Source of the DNA: Batkoa obscura
Taxonomy: Eukaryota; Entomophthoromycota; Entomophthoromycetes; Entomophthorales; Batkoaceae
Assembly (NCBI GenBank): GCA_030770535.1
Contig: JASVEC010000086.1
Location: forward strand, 1-64,000
Direction: 5' to 3'
DNA length: 64,000 bases
In this document: piece after piece, positions 1 through 9,559 of the stretch
Layout of the letters: the number at the start of each line of letters is the position of its first letter
Numbering within the stretch: the stretch's first letter is position 1
Made by a program: the position numbers and the translations under genes
The notes under the pieces: generated by a model
What the model saw: the letters and a program-made list of their open reading frames with translations, nothing else
Databases searched by the model: none
What the model was told of the DNA's origin: nothing

Positions 1-902
1 TTAAACAAACAAAATCCAAAATTGAACAATTATTAACTTGAAAAAGATCAGCAAGTTCAATTACTTCAACAATCATCTGATGAAATTCAACTTCAATATG
101 AGCAAAAACTAAAAGAATCAGAAATCCGTGATTAAAAATATGGATTCTATCAAATTCGAATTAGGTTTTGCATTAAAACAAATTGGAGAACACAAAGAAA
201 TAATTCAATCTCATGAATCGAATAATCAGGCTTTAAAACTAGAAATTGAAGCTAAAAAAGAAATTATTAATCAATTAAGTAATGAAGAATCCCTATTAAA
301 AACAGGAACTAAATCAATTAGAATCTATGATGAAAGAGAAAGATATGGAAAATCATGAATTACAAAGTTTAAAAAGTAATAGTCCCAGTATTACTAATGA
401 TGAATTACAAACTATTTTACAAGAAAAAACAAAAAATTACGTATAACAATCGACGAATTAAGAGCTGAAATTCAATCGAATAATGAATTAGTAGAAATAT
501 TTGAAATCGAAATTCAAAAAAGCGATAAAGAAAAAAGAGACACATATGACTCAAATCAATGATTTAAAATCACTTGTTTCTGAAAGGAAAAACAAACTAA
601 GTCAAATCATGGAAGAGTTACAAACTCAAAGAAGAGAAAGTAAATTAACTATTGAAGATTTGGAAGTGAAGCTACAAACATTAAGTAGAAAGAGTTCTTA
701 TCTTACTAGAAATCATTTAAATTCAAATAGTAATGTAGATGATTCCAGTTCGAGGACAGAATCGGTTAGGAATTCGATTTCTCCTACACCTTCTCATACT
801 GGGTCCCGTAGGAGCAAGAAAAAAATTTATGTGTATTTAAAAAAAAGGAAGTTGGTAATTTCTAGTAGGTTAATGCTTATTAACTACGTTATTCTTTTTT
901 AA
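1..902 (+). pseudogene. Decayed coiled-coil protein gene, 3' part
   Basis: A stretch rich in Glu, Gln, Lys and Leu codons runs through several frames: about 40-132 (frame 1), 128-358 (frame 2), roughly 350-450, then 430-560, and finally 501-902. Each piece reads as coiled coil with heptad-like spacing, and the last ends in a Ser-rich segment (SRTESVRNSISPTP) and a basic tail. No convincing GT-AG introns join the pieces, so successive frameshifts in an old coiled-coil gene are the simplest reading. The 5' part lies outside the window. It could be the tail of a motor or cytoskeletal protein, but nothing identifies the family. An active gene with unrecognised tiny introns is a less likely alternative. 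Confidence 0.4.
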
Positions 903-1060
903 TAGCAATTATTTTCAATTAATAAAAAAAAATTATTTTTTTTTTTTTTTATTTTTTTATTAAATTGGATTTTGAAACGGCTTAAATTGAAGATTATGGA
1001 ATTTTAATGAAATCGAAATCAAAATTGCATTTTTTAATCATTTTAATTTCTATATAAAAC

Positions 1061-2253
1061 ATGAGTTGGTTTCCGTCTTACAAACCCCAAAATTTAGATG
1101 ATGATTATAGTAGTATTGAAGAATTTAGTAGCGATTTAGAAGGTTGGTGTATTAATTCCAAAAAGATTAAACTGAAAGAAGAGGTAGAACAAGTTACTCA
1201 AACAACAAGTAATTCAACAAGAAGTGATTGGAAACAAACGTTTTAATGCAGAAGAGGAGTCGAAGGAAGAGGAAACTGAAATATTGGAAGATATTGAAGA
1301 ATTTAGTAGCGATATTGAAGCTAGAAATCAAAATAATAAGCTTAAAGTAATAAATGTTGATAGTTTAAATCAGCAATTTAATATTAGTAATGATTCGATT
1401 GAGTATAATAGTATTTCAGAGACTTTTGAAGAACAAGATTCAATATTACAAGGACTTGATTTCAATGATAAAGTACAAGATCCATTACCTGAAGAACAAA
1501 TAAAGAGATGGAAAATATTTGAAAACTGCTTGTATTTCCGATTTTATTCATGAAAGTTATGTGAAAATTTTGAATGCTGAAAAACAAAATGATCCTCAAT
1601 TAGCTATTGATGTATTTACTAAAAATAATAAGGAAGAAAAAGGTATATTTTAGTAATGAGTAAGTTGATCTTTTTTTATTTAAATTTGTAATTATCAATT
1701 TTTAATAAAGTAATTAGAAAAAATAGTCTGGCTTTTCGATGTCAAAAAGTATATCAAGAATGTGAAATGGATCATAAATTATTCGATTATTTGAGATTTA
1801 CTAAAGGTAATATTTAAGATACTCTATTAAAAGATATTTAATTAAATATAACAGAATTAATTGATATTAATTTTAGATTTTAATCCAAAACAAAGTATTA
1901 AAGTGAAAATAATATCAATTGAAAATCAACCTCAAACTAAAGATTTGAATTTATTTGAAGAAAATGTTATAAACTTTAATATAGTTTTAACGGAGATAAT
2001 ACAACTTCATGATACTTCAAACAACAATAGTAAACAACATCAACTTCAAATTGGTCAACAAATAATAGTTATATTAATTAATTCTTTTATTGATTTTGAG
2101 ATAAAAGATTATACAAAATTAAAATTAATTGAATTAAAAAATCAGTTGTTAAAAGAAGATTCATATTTGAATATCTATCACCCTTTTTTTATTAAAGATT
2201 GGAAATTAAATCATATTAAGGAATGTCCAGTTGTTATTAGTTATAAAATTTAA
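1061..2253 (+). CDS. Unidentified multi-exon protein with acidic IEEFSSD repeats
   Basis: I do not recognise this protein. It starts MSWFPSYKPQ. Exon 1 (1061-1208) joins exon 2 in frame through a 43-bp intron 1209-1251 (GTAATT...GCAG). The motif IEEFSSD[LI]E occurs once in each exon, suggesting a short internal duplication. Downstream exons read through DFIHESYVKILNAEKQ (to about 1640), a block near 1720-1806, and a final exon from about 1874 to the stop at 2253 after a TTTTAG acceptor. The last exon is rich in Ile, Leu and Asn and may be a beta-rich domain. A one-base frame change near 1500 is unexplained: either a further intron or a frameshift. The exon count is therefore provisional, and the gene may be partly decayed. 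Confidence 0.45.
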
Positions 2254-2690
2254 TTTGTGTAATTGATATAGGAATAGTCAATAAAATGAGACATTGAAGT
2301 TGATAAATGGTAGCAAGTGATAAAATTGAAAGAAGAAGAATCGGTAAATTAATTTTTATTTATTAAAAGTTTAAAACTTATTGATATTTTACTATTTCAT
2401 TTCATTTTTATTATAGTTTATAATTATATTTTGTATATATTTTTCTTAGCCTTCAATAATTTTCAAAGCCAAGCTCCGCTTTGAAACTTCTATTTTTAGT
2501 AAATACCAATATAAATTTGGATTTTGATTTACAATTATGAAGATTAAATTTTTTATTTCAAATGTTAATAAATTGTAAAATATTAAATTAAATTCAACTA
2601 AAAGTAGTTTATGTATATAAATAATATAAATTCAATCATCTAATATATCTTTGATCTTTATTTTTATTTTATTTTATTTTAATAATAAAA

Positions 2691-2981
2691 ATGAAATTAA
2701 TATTTATAACAACTTTTATGCTTACCATCAACATTATTTCCACTCTTCATGTCCGTAACTTTCCATCACGACATCGACATGAATTAATTAAACGAGATGA
2801 TTTTAATCCATTTAATCTATTTGGTATAGTAGTGAATAACTTATCTAAAGCAATCACAGAAACTACCTCAAAAGTTACTGGGACTATTGCAGTAGGTGCT
2901 CATTTATTATCAAAACAAGATGTGGTACCTATGATTCCTAAAGCTGAAGAAAAGGTCAATCCAGACCAAGATAAAATTTAA
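2691..2981 (+). CDS. Small secreted protein with signal peptide and dibasic site
   Basis: A 96-residue single-exon protein. Residues 1-18 (MKLIFITTFMLTINIIST) form a typical signal peptide. A Lys-Arg pair about 35 residues in (ELIKRDD) is a candidate Kex2-type cleavage site. This would release a C-terminal peptide with an amphipathic, Gly/Ala/Thr-rich stretch (roughly 45-80) and an acidic end. A TATATAAA-type box lies about 70 bp upstream (2614-2621). There are no cysteines. No family is recognised. It sits beside three other small secreted-protein genes (3.2, 4.5 and 6.4 kb). The middle part only loosely resembles the 4.5/6.4 kb pair, so common ancestry is not claimed. Effector, peptide signal or antimicrobial peptide are all possible. 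Confidence 0.6.
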   Translation: MKLIFITTFMLTINIISTLHVRNFPSRHRHELIKRDDFNPFNLFGIVVNNLSKAITETTSKVTGTIAVGAHLLSKQDVVPMIPKAEEKVNPDQDKI

Positions 2982-3172
2982 TTAAGCTACAACTGGTTGA
3001 GCATATAATTTTGTTTTTTATATAATATAAACAGAAATAAATAAAAACATTCAAATTAATAGTAAATAATAATAATAATGAATTAGATTAAGTTTAATTG
3101 AATATATTTTATTTTATAAATTAAAGAAAGAATAAGAAGATAAGAGAAATATCAAAAATAAATTAAACAAGA

Positions 3173-3775
3173 TTAAAGTTCATCATATTGGTTAGAACTA
3201 TTAATAGATGAATTGTTATCATTGTCAATTCCCATTTCTTTATTTATACTATTAAAATAATTGTTTAAATTGTTTAAATTGTTTTCCATATTATCGTCCA
3301 TTAATTCATCTTCATTCTCTTCGTCTTTATTTTTATCCCTTCCTATTACCTCTTGTGATAAGTTATCTTTCATCAATTGTTGATTTCTATTACCCATTAA
3401 CGCCATTGCCATAAATTTCATTTCATCTAATGAATATTTGTTCCCTGGTATTAACACTTCTTTATTACTATTTAAATATTGCATTAAACTCTTTAAATCA
3501 CTAATAGTAATAGCCTCAAAATCCGGATTGTTTCTTAATCCATTAAATAAAACTTGTTTTTTATTATAAATATCAGCTACTTTTTTAGTACCCATAGATT
3601 TCAATGTAGATAATTGAGATTTAAGTACAGGTTTATTACCATACTTCCCAAGTTTTTTAAAATTAATTTGATTTTTTGCTGTTAGTATACCCTGTGCTAT
3701 AAACTCCCGGTCCACTTTAAGACACTCAATAAAAAGAGGTAAGGTTAATAGTAAAAACCAAGGGTAATATTGCAT
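3173..3775 (-). CDS. Secreted protein of unknown function, Asn/Asp-rich C-terminus
   Basis: A 200-residue single-exon protein. The N-terminus (MQYYPWFLLLTLPLFIECLK) is a clear signal peptide. The central part (about 25-135) is Lys-rich and probably helical. Residues from about 145 on are acidic and Asn-rich (clusters such as NNLNNLNNYFNS), a low-complexity tail common in this AT-rich genome. No catalytic motif or cysteine pattern is visible. The gene converges on the secreted-protein gene ending at 2981. Its 5' leader carries four near-identical TTTTCTA units (3780-3807 on the plus strand), giving a purine-rich tract on the coding strand. The coding region looks intact; function is unknown. 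Confidence 0.6.
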   Translation of the reverse strand: MQYYPWFLLLTLPLFIECLKVDREFIAQGILTAKNQINFKKLGKYGNKPVLKSQLSTLKSMGTKKVADIYNKKQVLFNGLRNNPDFEAITISDLKSLMQYLNSNKEVLIPGNKYSLDEMKFMAMALMGNRNQQLMKDNLSQEVIGRDKNKDEENEDELMDDNMENNLNNLNNYFNSINKEMGIDNDNNSSINSSNQYDEL

Positions 3776-3779
3776 TGTA

Positions 3780-3807
3780 TTCTATTTTCTATTTTCTATT
3801 TTCTATT
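3780..3807. repeat. Short tandem repeat, unit TATTTTC
   Basis: About four copies of a 7-8 bp pyrimidine-rich unit lie immediately upstream of the start codon of the minus-strand gene ending at 3775, so they fall in its leader or core promoter. Confidence 0.6.
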
Positions 3808-4500
3808 TATTGATTACTGTTAATTAATATTATTAGTTGCTGTTGGTGATAAAGAAATATAATTCAATTCTTGTCCTTCCTTTTTGTTATTTGTTATTTC
3901 TTTTTTCTATTTTCATTCTTTGTTTCATCTTAGATTATCTTTTGATAAATTTGGTCTATCAGACATCAAGTTTTCAGCAATTAAATTGAAATGTTTGAAA
4001 TTAATAAATTTAGTTTTAAATGTTAGAGCAGTTTAGATTACATTTAGATTTCCTTTGTTGCTTTTAATTTGACGCCAAATTCTTTTAATATGAATGTAAA
4101 GATATATAAAAAGTTATATCTTTTAAATTCAATTTAAGAAAATTAGCATCAAATTAAAAATAATAAAAGAGATCTAAATGTAAGTTGCTTTAAAATTGAT
4201 TAATAAAAATAAATATCTCAAATTAAAGTTAATAAAAAAACAATAAGTTTCAATGTCTTATTTATTAAAATAAAGAAGTATACATATAAATGAGGATAAA
4301 AACAATATAAAGAGAAGCTTTGTACAATCAATATAGAATTTTTTTAATAATTACTTTTTTTATCTTCAACAAAATCTAATTTATTTTAATATAATAACTA
4401 GAATTTACTAAATAAAAACATTAATCGATGATCTACGTAACTTTCAATTATAAAAATAGCTATCTCATTTGATTTTTTCAAATATTTACTTCTTTTCAAT

Positions 4501-4770
4501 ATGAGGTTTAAAACTTATCATTTGATATGTATAAGCTTACTTTTATTAATCTCAATAGCCAGTGCTCACCCATTAGAATCTGAAAAATTAGATGATGAAG
4601 TTAATAATGAAAAGAAAGCGAACAAGAATATATTTTCAGTAGTGGGCACAGGTATCAAAAATGCATTTATTGGCAATACTCCTATACTATTAATTAGTAA
4701 AGTCATTCAATCCAACTTTAGAAAATTAGGTAGGAAATCGTCCGCTTTGTATGTTACTCCTAAGGATTAA
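4501..4770 (+). CDS. Small secreted protein, SNFRK family, member 1
   Basis: An 89-residue single-exon protein. Residues 1-22 (ending ISIASA, then HPLE) form a signal peptide with a good Ala-x-Ala cleavage site. An acidic/Lys-rich linker follows to about residue 42. The C-terminal half is a hydrophobic segment (about 43-66) followed by a basic, Ser-rich end of pattern SNFRK-x2-R-x-SSA-x-YV-x-PK[DE]. The gene at 6409 has the same layout and C-terminal pattern, so the two are paralogues. A TATAAAAA box lies about 50 bp upstream (near 4448). There are no cysteines. The hydrophobic stretch plus basic end could be membrane-active or membrane-anchoring. No known family is recognised. Confidence 0.65.
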   Translation: MRFKTYHLICISLLLLISIASAHPLESEKLDDEVNNEKKANKNIFSVVGTGIKNAFIGNTPILLISKVIQSNFRKLGRKSSALYVTPKD

Positions 4771-4877
4771 GAGAATTATTGAAAAAATAAAAAAATTCTT
4801 ACTTTTTTTACTTAATATTGATATTAACATTGATGTTGATATCGAACTTATTCATAAAATCAAATTTATAATTAAAT

Positions 4878-5076
4878 TATGATGCTCTTTTTGGCTTCAT
4901 CACTTTTTCCATTTTCTAAGTGCTATTTGAGTAGAAAGATTATTGAGAGTGTTTTTTTTGACTTCATTACTTTTTCCATTTTCTAAGCGCCATTTAAGCG
5001 GAAATTTTGTTGGTAAAATTCTTAAACACAAAAATACATCCCCATTAGTAAAACTCTTAAACAAAAAATGTATCCT
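4878..5076 (-). mobile_element. MITE copy, outer copy of a nested pair
   Basis: An element in minus orientation, interrupted after GATTATT by a second copy (4946-5043). It resumes with ATTAGTAAAAC and ends near 5076. This is the element-in-element case used to infer the 4-bp target duplication. Confidence 0.8.
4946..5043 (-). mobile_element. MITE copy inserted in another MITE
   Basis: A near full-length copy (about 98 bp) in minus orientation. The right flank is ATTA and the left flank ATTG. Other family members read ATTATTAG at this point, so ATTA is the duplicated target with one later change. Confidence 0.85.
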
Positions 5077-5101
5077 TTTATGTTTTCATTATTTTAAGAA
5101 C

Positions 5102-5131
5102 TTTATTTTATTTTATTTTATTTTATTTTAT
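5102..5131. repeat. TTTTA microsatellite
   Basis: A run of about six TTTTA units next to the nested element pair. Confidence 0.8.
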
Positions 5132-5300
5132 AATATCATTTATTAAAAAAATAAGTAATTTGTTTTAATATTTGATCTTATATCAATTTATTAGTATTTA
5201 CAATTATCTTTTAATAACTCAATCTTTAACATTACAACATAAAATTAAATTTAAAATAAATTAATATAAAATCAACTTGAATTAAATACTACCTTAATAT

Positions 5301-5399
5301 GGGGATGTATTTTTAGGTTCAAGAATTTTACTAATAAAATTTCCGCTCAAATAGTGCTTAAAGGATAGAAAAAGGAATGAAGCCAGAAAAAACATTCCC
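5301..5399 (+). mobile_element. MITE copy, plus orientation
   Basis: Starts GGGGATGT, ends TTCCC, flanked by ATAT on both sides. A short duplicated string (ATAGTGATTCCC / ATAGTGATG) separates it from the next copy. Confidence 0.9.
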
Positions 5400-5417
5400 A
5401 TATAGTGATTCCCATAT

Positions 5418-5511
5418 AGTGATGTTTTGATTTTATCACTTTTTTTGTCTTTTAAGCACTATTTAAGTAGAAAGATTGTTAATAAAAAGTTTAAACAAAA
5501 AATACATCCCC
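5418..5511 (-). mobile_element. MITE copy, minus orientation
   Basis: Ends CATCCCC followed by ATAT. The left end is diverged (AGTGATGTTTTG). It lies only 18 bp from the previous copy. Confidence 0.85.
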
Positions 5512-6408
5512 ATATGACGGTTATATCTTTATTGTTGAAGGTTTTTTAATAGTTTATCTAATCAATAGCGTCTAAAAAATGTGAAAATAATTGAAATTTG
5601 AAAAGACATTCCACATGAATTGAAAAATCATAAATATTCAATCTCACTAAAAAAAATAAAAGTATAAAGATTAAATTTAATTTAAAACTAAGCTTTGAAA
5701 CTTGTAAGATTTACTAACACCAAAAGTCATAGTTTATTTTACTAACCTTTTCCCTTTCTTTCTAATAAATTGCCATAGTACAGCCTGTGAGTAGATGCCT
5801 TTCACTGTTTTTGATATAAGCTATGCGATACATCCTCTTTCAGATCTTTAATTTTCTATTATAATTTAACGCTAAATTAAAAACAAAAAAAGACATTTAA
5901 CTATAAATTGCTTTAATAAACTTTATAAACAAAAAAACAAGTTCTGAATACTGTATTAAAATCGTTTTAAAAAGCTCACTCCAAACCAGGACTTTATCCT
6001 AACTCATGTATAACTTTTACTCTATTTATTAAAAGTAGCCAAGTAATACTCAGTAGACTATCTTCAACCATTCATTTCAAATAGTCTCGTGACAAATTTC
6101 TTAAAACAAGATAAGACATTGAAAGTGATTGTAAGAAAAAAGTGTTATTAAAAACTCTTCTTCTTCATTCCAATCCGCTCCATCCTAACTTTCCTTTCAT
6201 TGACGTTTTTATCAAATGAATGTCAAAACGTTTTTCTTGAATTTCAAAAGAAAAAAGTAGATAAATATAGTAAATGGGTTATCATACCAATCTCCAAGTT
6301 CCAGTCAATCCCAATATTCAAGGATGTTTATCAAAACTAAAAACGTATATAAACTACACATAAACTCAAAAAAAAACAAGATTCAACTAATATAAAAACA
6401 AGCTCTAA
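5512..6408. other. Gene-free stretch
   Basis: AT-rich spacer between the two SNFRK-family genes. I see no exon-like segment, RNA gene or further element copy beyond the promoter of the 6409 gene. Confidence 0.5.
6346..6353 (+). promoter_or_regulatory. TATA box (TATATAAA) of the 6409 gene
   Basis: A perfect TATATAAA stands 56 bp before the start codon, a usual spacing for this genome's small genes. Confidence 0.55.
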
Positions 6409-6654
6409 ATGAAATATCATTTAAATTATCTTAGAATTATTTTTTTAATATTTATCGCTAATAGTCAATGTAAACAAACGAATGCTAATGGAATCAATAA
6501 TAACGATAAGTCTATATTAGCTTCAGTTGGTACTAAATTTAAAGAGCAGTTATTTAAAAGTACTATATTGTTGGTAGTTTATAAAGTAGCTCAATCTAAC
6601 TTTCGAAAATGGAGTAGAAGCTCATCTGCATTTTATGTTAAACCCAAAGAATAA
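6409..6654 (+). CDS. Small secreted protein, SNFRK family, member 2
   Basis: An 81-residue single-exon protein and paralogue of the 4501 gene. Residues 1-21 (ending FIANSQC) form a signal peptide. A short Asn-rich linker follows. From about residue 36 (SILASVGTKFKEQ) it aligns with the other copy through a hydrophobic segment (STILLVVYKVAQ) to the shared end, SNFRK, then W, S, R, SSA-F-YV-K-PKE. Signal peptide and linker have diverged strongly while the last 20 residues are well kept, pointing to selection on the C-terminus. One Cys remains near the cleavage site. Two to three MITE copies lie between the paralogues. Function unknown. Confidence 0.65.
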   Translation: MKYHLNYLRIIFLIFIANSQCKQTNANGINNNDKSILASVGTKFKEQLFKSTILLVVYKVAQSNFRKWSRSSSAFYVKPKE

Positions 6655-7140
6655 AATAAAAATCGAAATTTGAGTTTAAATTTAAATATTGTACTATTCC
6701 AGTATGGATTAATATTTGTTTCATACTTCAAACCTTATTTTCTAATATAATAATCTGTTATTATAAATTTATGTTCACTTTTATTTTTATAATAGATAAT
6801 CTACTATTTTAATTAGTAATGTCAATATAGTATAAAATTATATATAAAAAAGAGAGTTTATCTTCTTGAACTTATTGTAACTTTTTACTATTTAATAAAC
6901 TCTTTAGTATTTTTTTTAAAAAATTCAAAACACTATGCTATCAATAGACCTCAAGCATTATATAAAAACGCTGTATAAACGAATGAGCACTTTTCAAAAT
7001 CTAGAAATAATAGAGCTAAAGATCCTACCCTCAAATTCATTTATAACATGCAATTAATTATTAATTATTAATATGTAAACATACTTATTTCATTGTAATC
7101 TTTGCAATAAAGATTTAAATCCTATTAATAAGATCAATAT

Positions 7141-7236
7141 GGGGATTTATTTTTATTTAAGGATTTTACTAATAATTTCTTCACTCAAATAGCACTTAAA
7201 AGATAGAAAAAGTGATCAAGCCAAAAAAACACTTTC
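7141..7236 (+). mobile_element. MITE copy, plus orientation
   Basis: Starts GGGGATTTATTT, flanked by ATAT on both sides; the right end is diverged (CACTTTC). Confidence 0.85.
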
Positions 7237-7426
7237 ATATCCTCTAATTTATTTTCGAAATACGAGTAATTGAAAATAAATTAATAAGTCACATCCTGTT
7301 TATAAACAACATTATCATATCTTATGTTTACATATTACTTTTCAATTAAAAATTAATTAGCAAGCATTATGATATTAACTGCCAACAATATTAAGCTATA
7401 ACATCTACTTGTACATTACTACTTAG

Positions 7427-7446
7427 TCAAAATTCTGGAATTTTGA
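7427..7446. repeat. Perfect short palindrome
   Basis: TCAAAATTC and GAATTTTGA face each other across a 2-nt spacer (TG). Confidence 0.6.
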
Positions 7447-8277
7447 TGTGTTTAGTGTAGCAGCTTATTTGTTAATTAAAATTTATCAGTTTTTGTACCA
7501 ATCTGAACTTCATTTATTGATTAAAATTCAATTTATTGAAATTTGGATTGATACTTTTATTGCCAAATAAGTTTAATAGAATTTTACCAGACTCCAATTT
7601 ATTGAGTATACTAAAAAGTATCCTTCCGTTAGGTAATACAAATTCTTTTTAATAGTAGCCGATAGTTCTTATTATCTCAAAATTAATTAAAAGTGAGATA
7701 GTTTTAGAAGTCCATAATAACGCCATTCTATGGACAATTGTTAATCTTAGTCTTTTTAATATTAGAATTACTTTGGTATTGATGATTGTATTCATCTAAA
7801 TAAATGGAAAGTCAGAAATAAAAGACAAATTTTATCAAAAGCTTTTGTATCTATTTTGTTTAAAAGTAACTTGATTAAGTAACTTTAGAGTTTGAGAATG
7901 ATGTTAACAGTGTTTATAGAATATCATAATAATACCTTTTAAAAATAAATTATTTGAAAAAAGATGCCAACCTTTATTCTATTACCCTATTATGTAGTTA
8001 AGTTTGTCCAATTTTGTGCCAATGAAATTTAAAGATATTGACTATTATTATATTAAGTTAAAGGTAATACCGAATTTATGAAAGTAAATCAAGGATAACT
8101 ACTAGCTATTTTGATCTATTAATATATTGAAGTAGAATTAAATCAAATAATTTATGATTAGAACTAAGATTAGAAAATAGAATCCAAGATTTAGGAATGG
8201 CTCTAAGAATTTAAATAAACATAAGGAAGGTCTTAATTTGATTTTGTCTCAAACTTATAAAACTTCATATAAGATAT

Positions 8278-8373
8278 GAAGTGTTTTTAATTTTATCACT
8301 TTTTCTACCTTCTAAGCGCTATTTAAGTGGAGAAATTATTAGTAAAATTCTTAAACATAAAAATACATCTCCC
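8278..8373 (-). mobile_element. MITE copy, minus orientation
   Basis: A left ATAT flank precedes GAAGTGTTTTT; it ends CATCTCCC then ATTT. The core TAAGCGCTATTTAAGTGG is intact. Confidence 0.85.
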
Positions 8374-8377
8374 ATTT

Positions 8378-8458
8378 TTCGGTTTCATTATTTTTTCAAT
8401 TTTTAAGTATTATTGAATATAAAAAAAGGTTAATGAATTAAATAATAATATCATCCCC
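8378..8458 (-). mobile_element. Diverged MITE copy abutting the previous one
   Basis: A degenerate minus copy (TTTCATTATTTTTTCAATTT start, CATCCCC end, right flank ATAT) separated from the preceding copy only by ATTT. Confidence 0.6.
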
Positions 8459-8969
8459 ATATTTTATTTCACTTTACGCTATCTCAACTTTACTTGTCTA
8501 AATCAACTTATACAAAACAATATAAAGCAATAAGTACAACTCGATTTATTTTAAAGCAGATATTCTCCAATTAATGCATCTTCCACATATCACTTAATTA
8601 ATCTTTACCTCTTTTCTAAGCCTCCTTTTTCACACTGTATCACAACTTATTTGTCTATTATTTCACTTTTATCATTATTTTTAATTTATTAGTATAATAC
8701 TTGGTAGTTACTTTTTCAATGTAAAAAAATAAAGCTTGTTCTTAGATTCAAAACTTTTTTTAGTACTTATGCATTATACGGCTGTTTAAGTTTAATTACC
8801 AATATGTAACTGTTTATTTAAGAATAAATTTTTAGTCACAAATTTTCAAAGAGTAAGGACTAGGTCATGAAAAAACCAATTAAATAAATAGAAGTTAAAG
8901 TTTTTTCATAAACAAACATATTTGAATTTAAAAACTGTAACTAATAAATTCAACTCAGAAAAAGTAAAT

Positions 8970-9066
8970 GAGGATGTATTTTTGTGTTTAAGAATTTTAC
9001 TAACAAATTTTCCACTCAAATAGTGCTTAAAAAACGGAAAAATAATGAAATCAAAAAAACAGCCCC
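8970..9066 (+). mobile_element. MITE copy with AAAT target duplication
   Basis: A full-length plus copy, flanked on both sides by a direct AAAT. Because AAAT is not a palindrome, the repeat must be a duplicated target, not part of the inverted ends. Confidence 0.9.
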
Positions 9067-9559
9067 AAATCATAAAATTCAAAACTAGTCACACTTTTTT
9101 AGTGGGTCCAAAATTAATTAAGGGGTTTATTAAAATAAAAAGATGTCTATAAAAAATTTTGTTTTTTATTTTAAAATATTAATTAAATACTTTTAAATAT
9201 TTAACTATATTTAAAATAAATTAAAATTAACATAAAATTTAAAAATAAATTAATTTTAGTTAAAGAATTTAATAATATTATATGGCTGACTTATTCTTTA
9301 AACTAAAAATAAAATGGAGTAATAATGCAATGTACTAAGAATCCTAAATGCTATAATAAACTTAATAAACTTTTTGAAAAATATGGAAGGATACAAAAAA
9401 GGTAACATAAACCATAATTAATAATTTATTAAACATAATATTTGATTATAGTAAATTTTTCATTATAATAAAATTTTTATTATACGTTTAAAAAAATTAA
9501 AATTAAACCTAAAATATACAAATACACGATACAAAAGTCACAACTAGTTACGTAAAACT

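Larger units (their letters stand above)
6655..9559. other. Gene-poor stretch with four MITE copies
   Basis: No supportable gene in nearly 3 kb. Contents: MITE copies at 7141, 8278, 8378 and 8970, a perfect 9-bp palindrome at 7427-7446, and AT-rich filler. This spacer also holds the 3' side of the homeobox gene. Confidence 0.55.

Noticed and set aside
4943-5146. Open frame on the plus strand
   Set aside because: It is a translation of the MITE sequence (same residues recur at other copies such as 53154-53399 and 60138-60356).
4878-5511. Regularly recurring repeats that might suggest a CRISPR-like array
   Set aside because: Copies are irregularly spaced, in both orientations, about 98 bp long with inverted ends and short flanking duplications; they are transposon-like, and the genome is eukaryotic.
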